Positions 1 to 7,161 of a DNA stretch of 10,726 nucleotides are shown here, piece by piece. Both the position numbers and the translations under genes were made by a program. The notes beneath the pieces are model-generated. The model did no database searches. It had not been told where the DNA came from and was given only the letters and a program-made list of their open reading frames with translations. Each line of letters starts with the position of its first letter. The first letter of the stretch is position 1. Source of the stretch: Goniomonas avonlea (lineage: Eukaryota; Cryptophyceae; Goniomonadida; Goniomonadaceae); NCBI GenBank assembly GCA_003573635.1, contig QUTJ01031291.1:1-10726 (forward strand). The letters run 5' to 3'.

Positions 1-263
1 GGATTCAAAGGAGAGAGGAGCTCTGTGCCGTGGACCGAGAATCCCGTCAGATGTAGCGACAGGCAGCTGGAGAGGTCCCTCACTTCGTTTCTCTCTGAGC
101 ATCCCAAGCCGATCCCGTGTCCCTCCCTCTCCCTCTCTCCGTGTGTGCGCGCCCCTGCGTGTCTCTTCTCACTCCGTCCGTCCTTCTGTCTGCCCCGCCC
201 CCCTCCCCCACCCCGCACCCTCTACGCGTCATTTCGACTGGTGTCACTAACGTTCTCAGTCAC
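1..263 (-). other. Intron (and perhaps hidden exon) of the filamin/glycosyltransferase-like gene
   Basis: On the minus strand this follows the donor at CAG|GTGACT (263). It holds a strongly strand-biased tract, pyrimidine-rich on the plus strand at about 110-225 (CCCTCTC and CCCCC runs). The family normally continues directly after GGIQ with Gly plus an aromatic residue, and I find no exon encoding that here. One acceptor near 77 would open a frame to the window edge, but its translation does not resemble the family, so I treat the stretch as intron. Confidence 0.5.
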
Positions 264-2112
264 CTGAATACCTCCTGCACGAGCAAGGAATATTTGACCT
301 TCGGGTCCTCGAAAGTCCTCGGCCTTGTACCCCCAGTAATCCAACGACGCTGCAAAGGTCTCGTCAACGCTGGAGGAAGGAGGAAATATGCTATCGGCAA
401 TCTACTGGCCGCAGAAACACACACAATAGACGACACGGCACAACACGGCACGACACGACACGGCACAACACAACAGCACGACACTGTACGGCACACCACA
501 CCACGCAGCACAACACGGTACAGCACGGCAAAGCACAGCACACAGCACAACACAGCACAACACAGCACAACACAGCACAGCACGGCACAGCACGGCACAA
601 CAGAGCCGCGACAATATCGCTCACGTGGGTACGCAAACATGTTCGGCCACGGCCACCCGTTGGTCGTATAGAAGTACCCGTCCCGAGCAATAGCCTCCTT
701 GATCTGAGTCGCCGGCTGCCGCAACTCTAGCCCCGCGTCAAGCCATATCACGCAATCATGCTCCTGCCCACACGGTTAGCTCTCCGCCGTTTCGGCGTCA
801 GAATGGGCAAAGACGTCGTCACATATGCCGTGGCGTTTAAGTGCTTACTGATTCGGCAAATTCTCGAGTAAAAATCGAGTGGTAGGTGGTGTAGCACCTT
901 TGTAAGGTTGCTGAGGATGAAAGCCTTGAAGGCATACGTGCAGTTGTCCCCGAGCTTCAACACGTGAGGCGGGTAGCCATCGGGGAACTTTCGCAGCTCG
1001 ACATTGCTGTAGAAACAGGAGTCAGATGATGTGTCCGTCTGTGCCCGTCCACAGTTCGGCTTCCCACTCTCACTCCACTCGCTTCACAATGTCCACGGGT
1101 GTCTGCTAACATAAGCGCCCCCATATGCAGTGTGCATTTGACAAGATCTCACCGCCAATCCATAGCATCACGAACGTCCTCTTCCCAGAGCCCAAAATCA
1201 TACGCGATGATCTTGGATTTTGGCCCCTGCACTCTGAGTTAGACTGAGTTTCGCTAGAGGGCGAGCACACCTCCCAAAAGTGAACGGACCCAACAAAGTT
1301 CTCAAGCCGCTCAAACATGCCGGAATCTGATCCAGTGACAAAGACCAGCTCATCACATGGCTTGTAGCCCGCACTTGCAGCCCTCTCACGCTCCAGGCGC
1401 GCGTGTTCCTCAGAAAGGTCGATTTTCACGGTGAAAGGACTTCCAGGAATATGAAGACCTTCGAGCTTAACATCGACAAGACCTTCAGATTTAAGAGTTG
1501 GAGAGTACCTGCATGCTTGTCATTACGACGCAATCGAAGTAGCTGGGACACACCAAACGTTCATGTAGACAAAGTAGGACCCTGTGTCAAAAAAGGGTCA
1601 ATAAGAGTTATGGAACAGTCGAACCCACCATTCTTTAGATCATAAACCTGACCGGTATGCGAGTCACCAAAGCCTCCTTTCATGCTGAATTTGAACGTAT
1701 GGTTTCCCGTCTTGCAGGACACGCCATTTTCTTTCATTGCGGTGACAGAAAACGCGTATGGGATTCCGGTTTTCATCACCATGTTTTCTAAACCCCAGAT
1801 ACGAGTGGAGGGAACATGAGCTGGATCTGGCTTGAAATTTGGATCAAAGTACGCAGGGGGGATCTCAACAGCTACGGGTGGCCGTGAGTCGATGCCGGAG
1901 CTGACAAGACAAGACGCACTCATGAGGGGCGGCCACGGAGGAGGGCGCGCGCACAACCCAACCGGGCATTCAAAATCGTACGTGGGCAGCTTGGGACGCT
2001 CAAAGTTGGTACGTGGAGGTGGAAACACAGCCAGAGTTAAGCCGCAGAGCAGGCTGAGAAAAACGATGCGCCGCATAATTCGCGATGGGTTCATACAGTT
2101 GGGCTGCGTCAT
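264..2112 (-). CDS. Filamin-like repeat fused to a glycosyltransferase-like (DUF1647-like) domain, 3' end outside window
   Basis: Exons, in transcript order: 2112-1629, 1581-1554, 1508-1271, 1226-1153, 1006-898, 763-633, 369-264. All junctions are GT-AG with matching phase and give 390 residues so far. Residues 13-30 (MRRIVFLSLLCGLTLAVF) form a signal peptide or signal anchor, so the product probably enters the secretory pathway. A Pro/Cys-rich linker follows. Residues about 100-202 resemble a filamin immunoglobulin-like repeat, ending in the hallmark GLHIPGSPFTV. From about 222 the protein resembles DUF1647-type and related glycosyltransferase-like proteins: SKIIAYDFGL, NVELRKFPDGYPPHV, YAFKAFIL, VIWLDAGLEL, DGYFYTTNG and ARAGGIQ. 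LDAG may correspond to the metal/nucleotide-sugar region; that is inference. Substrate is unknown. The sixth junction (633/369) is the least certain. Met7 (2094) is an alternative start. The open reading frame through the repeat at 430-600 is an intron artefact. Confidence 0.8.
421..603. repeat. Minisatellite of CACAR pentamers and 10-mers inside an intron
   Basis: The stretch is made of CACAA, CACAG, CACGG and related pentamers and has almost no T on the plus strand. From 541 to 600 it resolves into six consecutive 10-bp units of consensus CACRGCACAR. It lies within the 263-bp intron 370-632 of the minus-strand gene. Both strands stay open through it and yield spurious His/Thr/Gln-rich or Cys/Val/Leu-rich peptides that should not be annotated. 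Confidence 0.9.
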
Positions 2113-2190
2113 TTTTTATTTGTCGGAAAATTTCGTCAGCGTATGCACTCCCGCTTTGTTGGAGCTCGAACAATCTCAAGAACCTGCAGA
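2113..2190. promoter_or_regulatory. Probable bidirectional promoter, 78 bp
   Basis: This gap separates the start codons of the minus-strand filamin/glycosyltransferase-like gene and the plus-strand ankyrin gene, so both promoters or 5' leaders must lie here or overlap the genes. It is AT-rich at its left end (TTTTTATTTGTCGGAAAATTT, shown only to its first 20 or so bases). I see no clear TATA box. The call rests on gene geometry. Confidence 0.5.
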
Positions 2191-3179
2191 ATGGCAGAAG
2201 CACAACACAGGGCAATCAATGTGTTTGACGCAGCAAAAGACGGATCATTTTATCTGCTCAAAGATTTGATCAAGGCCGGGCAACCCATCAACGCTCAGGA
2301 CCAGGTCGAACTTGATTCGAGTCGTTTGCCACTCACCAGTTTTGACAGTCAAATTACACACCGCTTCATTATGCTGTGTTGAAGGGGCACAAGGACATGT
2401 AAGCTTCGATAGATCCCCACGCTTGTTCTTACTGATGCCAGGGTTGAATGGTTGGTGGACCATGGTGCGAATGTTAATGCCACAACTCGGGTACTCAGGA
2501 TTCTCCTTTGATGTTCATGAACTCAAGACATCGTAGAAAAATACAACGACGCCGCTAGTTGAAGCCAGCGACCCTGGGATTGCCAACGTGTTATTAAAAC
2601 GTGGGGCTTCCGTCAATCACATGGTATGTCTGGACATTGATTCGCTGCTGCTCACCAAAGCGACAGGACGCCTGGGGGCAAATTCCTCTCCACTCAGCTG
2701 TCCGCGAGGGTGAGTTTGCTTGTGGAATTAGGCCAAAATAATACGTTCATCAGGGCACATTGCGGTGGCTTCCCTCTTGTTGGAGAAGCACGCTGACCCC
2801 AACACGCCTGATAACGTACGTACATCTTCAACAACGATCGGTCAGAATGTAACGTTTCAATGCAGATGCATCGTTCTGCTCTGCACAATGCTGCATGGGG
2901 AGGACACACAGAGCTCGTTCGCGATATGTTGATGCGCTACAACGCTGACCCAACAATTCAGGACAACGTAAGCACTCGGCTATCAATGATGTTTTCCTCA
3001 AATTTCACAGGAGCACCGGACACCCCTGGATTATGCAAAAATCCAGGGTCACTCAGAAGCAGCGACTCTGATACAAAGAGCCATCGATGCTCGGAAGATG
3101 AAGATCCCAGGTGAGTGTTGGACTTCGAGCCTGTCTTTTGCTGACTTCTGAAGTAGGGGAGAAACCCGCCAAAAAATAG
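2191..3179 (+). CDS. Ankyrin-repeat protein, complete, 209 aa, nine exons
   Basis: Exons: 2191-2304, 2349-2398, 2442-2490, 2537-2623, 2667-2709, 2754-2815, 2866-2967, 3011-3110, 3157-3179 (TAG). Introns are 43-50 bp; the spliced length is 630 nt with all phases matching. The protein is almost only ankyrin repeats: a capping helix pair at residues 7-38, then repeats at 39-71 (NYTPLHYAVLKGH), 72-100 (TTTPLVEAS, shortened), 101-135 (GQIPLHSAVREGH), 136-169 (RSALHNAAWGGH) and 170-202 (HRTPLDYAKIQGH), and a basic tail EKPAKK. Such proteins are protein-binding scaffolds; the partner cannot be read from sequence. No signal peptide, membrane segment or catalytic domain is visible with this start. The ATG at 2191 has A at -3 and G at +4. 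An in-frame ATG at 2143 would add 16 residues rich in Arg, which could act as an organelle-targeting leader; I prefer 2191. Confidence 0.9.
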
Positions 3180-3192
3180 AACGAGTCTCATA

Positions 3193-3198
3193 TTTATT
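3193..3198 (-). terminator. AATAAA polyadenylation signal for the minus-strand gene 3229-3900
   Basis: On the minus strand the context is TTATGAATAAATATG, about 31 nt past the stop codon at 3229-3231. It lies in the 49-bp gap between convergent stops (3179 plus, 3229 minus), so the two 3' UTRs probably overlap. A similar context recurs at 4996-5001. Confidence 0.55.
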
Positions 3199-3228
3199 CA
3201 TAAACTTAGCTTCTCAACAGCAAAGAAC

Positions 3229-3900
3229 CTACACATTGCCTGAAGTACACATTTTAGGAACGACACATGGAAAGTGTTCTGGGCACACGTGGTGACAGTT
3301 TAGCCACCAGAGTTCTGGGTTATGCCTGCGACAGTTACAGTTTAAATGGGTTATCCTGGGACCAGTGTCTTGATGTGATCTGTGAGCCCAAGCTGGTGGG
3401 GGCCCTGCGAGTCTGTTAGTCTCTCTCTCTCTCTCTCTCGCTGAAAACAGCCCCCCAAAACACACACCTGGTTGGGCATCACAAAATTGACAGAGGCGCT
3501 GCAAAGCAGCCTTCAAAATATGCATGCTGGTCGAAAACTCCTCCATAGCGTACTCTTTCAACTGTTTTTTCCGTTGGTAAGAGCCACGACAGACACTGCG
3601 ATCAATTCTGACCTGCGTTGCATCGTCGGCAGAAATTTCAAACCTCGAGCCTTCAGAGCAATTTCCCAGCTGGATGTTGTGCAAACATGAAATGATTTCG
3701 ACATGCTCAGCAATAAGTTCTTTGAATTGAAGCCTGGTTTTCGTCACCAGGGCTCTCACCTCCGCCGGTGAGCCTGCGCACGGAGGGGTACGGGGATTCC
3801 ACGAACACACACAAGCGACTAATCGCTCTGTATGGTTCACCTGTTTGGTCAACGCCTCGACTTTTTGGATGTGCTTCTGCACCAGTTCTCGACTGGTCAT
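3229..3900 (-). CDS. Unrecognised helical protein with Cys/His-rich C-terminus
   Basis: I do not recognise a family. The frame is open for 223 codons from ATG (3900) to TAG (3229). The N-terminal 75 residues look amphipathic and helical (RELVQKHIQKVEALTKQ, RLQFKELIAEHVEII), as does LKEYAMEEFSTSMHILKAAL at 114-133. The last 35 residues hold NCNCRRHNPELWWLNCHHVC followed by PEHFPC and MC, a spacing that could bind zinc (inference). Three stretches look like introns whose lengths are multiples of three and lack stops: 3812-3774 (39 nt), 3612-3562 (51 nt) and 3467-3393 (75 nt; an alternative acceptor gives 63). The last contains the (TC)n repeat, read as RERERE if unspliced. Removing all three leaves about 168 residues. 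CACCACAG just before the ATG also looks like an acceptor, so an upstream exon is possible. The gene is convergent with the ankyrin gene and divergent from COMMD9. Confidence 0.6.
   Translation of the reverse strand: MTSRELVQKHIQKVEALTKQVNHTERLVACVCSWNPRTPPCAGSPAEVRALVTKTRLQFKELIAEHVEIISCLHNIQLGNCSEGSRFEISADDATQVRIDRSVCRGSYQRKKQLKEYAMEEFSTSMHILKAALQRLCQFCDAQPGVCFGGLFSARERERETNRLAGPPPAWAHRSHQDTGPRITHLNCNCRRHNPELWWLNCHHVCPEHFPCVVPKMCTSGNV
3420..3439. repeat. (TC)10 microsatellite
   Basis: Perfect dinucleotide run inside the predicted 75-nt intron of the minus-strand gene 3229-3900. Its length change would alter an Arg-Glu run if the intron were retained. Confidence 0.95.
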
Positions 3901-4034
3901 CTGTGGTGAGGCCGGCCTTGGCCCTTTTTGTGTCGTCGCCGACGTCGCGGGAGACCAACGGTAACTTGAACTTATCGATGAGCTTGGTTTGCTGTATGGA
4001 GCAGCCTTTCAAAGGTCAAAAAGCGACGCCGAGA
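3901..4034. promoter_or_regulatory. Probable bidirectional promoter, 134 bp
   Basis: This separates the divergent starts of the Cys/His-rich gene (minus) and COMMD9 (plus). It contains GTCGTCGCCGACGTCGCG at about 3932-3949, a GC-rich stretch that includes a GACGTC palindrome, and no evident TATA box. On the minus strand a frame (LIDKFKLPLVSRD) is open here, but it lacks family support, and I cannot exclude a 5' exon. Confidence 0.45.
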
Positions 4035-4865
4035 ATGCAGGATTGTTGCGAAATCGAGTGGGACCCACAGCCTCTGCTCGCGCTTCTTCAGGCGCCGAAC
4101 AAGCGAGCCGTTGATGAACTTTTCGTCACTGCTTTCCGCACACGTTTTGAGCCGGGCAGTGCGAGCCAGGCAGAGCAGCTCGCGGTCGGCCTCGGAGTGG
4201 ATCAGACCGAGTTGGCGAAGGTGCGGCGGCTCGTTTGAGAAATCGAAGTCTGACAGGCGCTTCTAGCTGCTTTCTGCCGCACGAAATATCATCAGCCAGA
4301 GTGTGTCTCAGGGGCTGGATGCAGACGGCATCAAAGCTCTTTTCCCAGCCGATTTCCATGCCCAATTGATGTATGGAATGAATGCCGCTCGTGTCAAACC
4401 GGCAATGACCCAAGTTTTCAGAGGTTTAATCACCAAGATTGTCGAGCACCATCGTGAAGAGTGGCAAGATGAGTTAGTAGGCGACCAAATCTCGCTTCCC
4501 CGTCTGCTGGACTTGGACTGGAGAGTGGACATCAAGACCGCCTCCGACCGATTGTTGCGTATGGCTGCGCCCTCCGTAATCGTGGAGCTCAAGGTGACAT
4601 TCCTCCCAGTGATATTTTTCATCCCTGTGGTGACACCATTGGACAGGTTCAAGACACACCAACTCGGGTTGGCGAGATGCCCGGTGTGAAAACAGTGACT
4701 TTTGAGATGACCAAAGATACCCTGCAGACAATGCTGGTGCCCCTCCCCTCTTTCCGCCCCCCCATTTGCTTGATATGGTGTGTTCGTTGTGACCTTTATT
4801 GACGCTGTTTTTTTGTCCAGGATGGGTTGGGCAAAATCAGAGACCAGCTGCAGAGCGTGAAATGA
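4035..4865 (+). CDS. COMMD9: COMM domain-containing protein 9 homologue, complete, 198 aa
   Basis: Exons: 4035-4220, 4267-4370, 4422-4593, 4647-4736, 4821-4865 (TGA); introns of 46, 51, 53 and 84 bp, all GT-AG with matching phase. The spliced product is 198 residues, the length of human COMMD9. The N-terminal helical domain (1 to about 124) includes IKALFPADFHAQL and GLITKIVEHHREEW. The COMM domain (about 125-198) carries the diagnostic SLPRLLDLDWRVDIKTASD, then RMAAPSVIVELKVQD, and ends with TLQTMLDGLGKIRDQLQSV. COMMD proteins form a hetero-decamer ring in the Commander/CCC complex, which works with Retriever in endosomal recycling; COMMD9 is one subunit. Intron 2 (4371-4421) is 51 nt and has no in-frame stop, so a naive frame call adds 17 false residues (MYGMNAARVKPAMTQVF region). 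ATG 4035 has A at -3. Confidence 0.93.
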
Positions 4866-5271
4866 TCGTGCTCTGGAAGGATCGTAATAGTATATTGCCG
4901 TCGTTATTCTCTTGCAGTCCCGTGACGGTGAACTTCACCCCTCGATTTTGTTCGGTGTCTAACGAACCCAAAGCCATACAACTGATGAGCGGCCGTTTAT
5001 TATTCATAAAACACGTTTCTGGCAGGCTGCCTCAGGCTCGCGATCGCAGCCCGTCGTTTCATTCATGATTAGGAGTATGGGTGTTCCCGGTTATTCTGTT
5101 AAACGCGGAGCCACGTTAAAGATGGGCCTCGGACGCAGCCTCGTGCTGAATCGGCGAAACAAGGCACGCACGCTAAAGAAATTGCCTGAATACCGCGCCA
5201 CCAGAATTCACCATTCACCGTCTCGCTTGTCATGGCAACCTGTGATGCCATGGCTATTCCCAAACTATCTC
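4866..5271. other. Intergenic region between convergent COMMD9 and DUF1295 genes
   Basis: This 406-bp stretch should hold both 3' UTRs. Plus-strand frames at 4799-5068 and 5065-5448 are open but show no domain, overlap real exons at their ends, and are not convincing. Apart from the minus-strand AATAAA at 4996-5001 I see no RNA gene, repeat or clear plus-strand polyadenylation hexamer for COMMD9. Confidence 0.6.
4996..5001 (-). terminator. AATAAA polyadenylation signal for the DUF1295 gene
   Basis: The minus strand reads TTTTATGAATAATAAACGG, about 271 nt beyond the stop at 5272-5274. That is rather far, so a nearer non-canonical signal is possible. The TTATGAATAA context matches the one at about 3193-3203. 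Confidence 0.4.
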
Positions 5272-6990
5272 TCAGATCGAGTCCGTCGGAGTGTGAGAAT
5301 CTGGCCCCCTGGACCCTCGGGTCGGTCTCGGCCGTCTTGGAAGCCATGGGAAGAACATGTTGGTGCTTTGCATGTACTCTCGGTACCTGTACAGAGAGCG
5401 TTAATGGTGTGGGCGATGGCAAGGAGAGACGGCGACAGAGAGGGATAGGCGGCATGTAAAGTCGGAGGAGAGACAGACCAGGTAGACGGGCGCAGAGAGA
5501 GAGAGTACTCTGCTGAAACAAGCACAGATGAAATAGTTCGGCGTGACTTGAGTCGCTGCTTGCTCAGGTCATTTCTAAGAGAGGAGGGGCGGGGGAGAAA
5601 GAAAGTGAGAGGGGGGGGGGTGGAGAGAGTTGTGACACTGGCGGAAAATAACCGTGGCATTTCGAACAACCGACGGCAGCAAGCGAGAGAGGGGGGGTGG
5701 AGAGAGACTGTGTGTGATACTGGCGGAAAATAACCTTGGCATTGTCAGGGACAGCACAAGGGTCGAAAAAAGCAAGGGAAGTGTTGCTACGTACCCTGGT
5801 CGCTTGAGAAGAGAGAAGTGTTCTGACGGGACGGCGCCGGTGTAATACGTCAGACAGTAGTGCATGCAGCCAGACAGGGACGGAAGCATCAAACAGAGCC
5901 CAGCAAACACGGTCGCTCCTTGGACCATGGCAAGCCTCCACGACAATAGGGACGGCAAAGACGCGAGTGCCATCGAATTCCAGACCATCCATTCTCCAAA
6001 GTAGTTCGGGTGACTGCCGGGGGTGAGGCTGGTTCAAAGTGCTGAGCCGAAATCTCAGACTCACCGACAGAATCGCCACAATCCGACGTTGCAAACCTCA
6101 AGATCCTCCCCACGAGCCGCACACCGACGGACAAACGAAGCTTTTTGAAAGTCTGCAGTTATTTCCCAGAGTAACCAGAACACCCAACACCCATATGCGA
6201 ACCACTCGATCACACCGATATCAGGTGTTGGGTCGTGGGCCTGCAATATGGCTGGTAGCGAAAGAAAACTGGAATTGGCGAATGCTTGAGCCATGATCTC
6301 TGTTTGCAGCTTGGCCCTTTCTCTCTTCACGCCGTGCCGCTGCCACCGCAGTCGCTGGAACTTTCGGGGGGGCGTTAGCGAGGCACGAACGAGGAAGCTG
6401 GCAGACCTGATATCTTGGCAATTCTGTGCGGAGACCACCATTACACAGCCAATGCAACGCTATTTGAATCCGAGTGAGTGGGATGGGGAACTCGGATGGG
6501 CGTCGCACCGAGACATCCCATGCGTGAACCCTGCAAGACATAAGCTGCAGCCACAACCGTGCGACGCTGCAACGACCCAGTGCCAAAATAAAAGCTCTGT
6601 GCTCCAATTGACACCAGACCCCACGGCCAAGCGATATCAACGAAGGACATTCTAAGAAATGCAACAATCAGCTTCGGCGGGGCTGGGCAGCACGTACCTG
6701 TCAGTAAACCAAGCAGGGATCGAAGCCACAGTGAAGAAGAGAACAAACTGAACCGCACAGTTGCGCAGAGTAAAGTCATAAAAGGATGAACCTAGAAGGA
6801 CTGCAATCGCTCCGGAGCAAATAAGGAACAAGTTCATGTATGGGTACAAGTGTTGACTGAACAACTGGAGTCCGGAGTCCAACTCGAACACAATATCAGT
6901 TGAGAGATCGCGAGCAAGCGCCATCGCTGACCGCGTCATCTCTCCAAGAATATCTAGGGCAGCAGCCAGCATAAAACTGGGCCGATTCAT
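5272..6990 (-). CDS. DUF1295 multi-pass membrane protein (steroid 5-alpha-reductase-like), complete, 370 aa
   Basis: Exons: 6990-6698, 6651-6509, 6459-6407, 6354-6065, 6013-5795, 5386-5272 (TGA); introns of 46, 49, 52, 51 and 408 bp, all GT-AG and phase-consistent (1113 nt). Hydrophobic segments lie near residues 52-70, 79-95, 102-119, 190-203, 211-232 and 262-312. Family signatures appear in order: RMSFVDIAWPWGLVSIG (98-114), YVLQGSRMG, RTELPRYQRLRWQRHG, IEWFAYGCWVFWLLWEITADFQK, GLWRFCRHPNYFGEWMVWN (254-272), YYTGAVPSEHFSLLKRPGYR and YMQSTNMFFPWLPR. DUF1295 proteins share the membrane fold and RHPNYFGE core of steroid 5-alpha-reductase and isoprenylcysteine methyltransferase relatives, which suggests a lipid or isoprenoid substrate in the endoplasmic reticulum; the actual reaction is unknown. 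The basic Pro/Arg-rich tail after FFPWLP is poorly conserved. The gene is divergent from the large gene at 7162. Confidence 0.9.
5611..5746. repeat. Two imperfect tandem copies inside the 408-bp intron of the DUF1295 gene
   Basis: Copies at about 5611-5664 and 5691-5746 share a G-run, TGGAGAGAG, a short variable part, then TGGCGGAAAATAACC and TTGGCATT or GTGGCATT. Matching points are offset by 77 and 82 bp, so one copy carries a small insertion or deletion. The G-runs (10 and 7 bases) make the plus strand purine-rich, hence pyrimidine-rich in the sense strand of the host gene. This explains why this intron is eight times longer than its neighbours. Confidence 0.85.
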
Positions 6991-7161
6991 GGCCAGGTGC
7001 CTGGGAGGGGACGCCGCCGAGAAGGTCAGGCAGGACGCAGCCTCAGGAGAGCAAGTTGCTAAAATATAGTGGCTCTTGGGTAGGTTTCCTGATCTACTGC
7101 CAGACTACTGGGCTGGTGAACAGCGATACGGGAAGATCGATAAGGGAATTTTTCAAAGGCA
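6991..7161. promoter_or_regulatory. Probable bidirectional promoter, 171 bp
   Basis: It lies between the divergent starts of the DUF1295 gene (minus) and the long disordered/coiled-coil gene (plus). GC-rich near the DUF1295 start and more AT-rich to the right (GGGAATTTTTCAAAGG just upstream of the ATG at 7162; AAAATATAG at about 7060-7068 is the only TATA-like string). I see no other gene in it. Confidence 0.45.

Noticed and set aside
541-600. Regular short repeats considered as a CRISPR array
   Set aside because: Units are contiguous with no unique spacers, and the region is an intron of a eukaryotic gene.
260-751. Minus-strand frames rich in Cys, Val and Leu over the repeat, apparently 70-163 residues long
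   Set aside because: They come from the stop-free minisatellite. Only the part before 633 and, in another frame, 369-264 match the glycosyltransferase-like family.
1575-1629. Apparent frameshift in the filamin-like domain, with the frame ending in an early TGA
   Set aside because: A 47-bp GT-AG intron (1582-1628) restores the frame as DLKNGSYFVYMNV and matches the size of neighbouring introns, so neither a pseudogene nor a sequencing error is needed.
2143-2190. 16-residue Arg-rich N-terminal extension of the ankyrin protein, possibly a mitochondrial leader
   Set aside because: In frame and possible, but it would leave only 30 bp to the divergent start codon, and the ATG at 2191 has a better context. 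Kept only as an alternative.
5065-5669. Overlapping open frames on both strands between COMMD9 and the DUF1295 gene
   Set aside because: Compositionally Arg/Ser/Pro-rich with no domain. They overlap the last DUF1295 exon and its 408-bp repeat-bearing intron in wrong frames.
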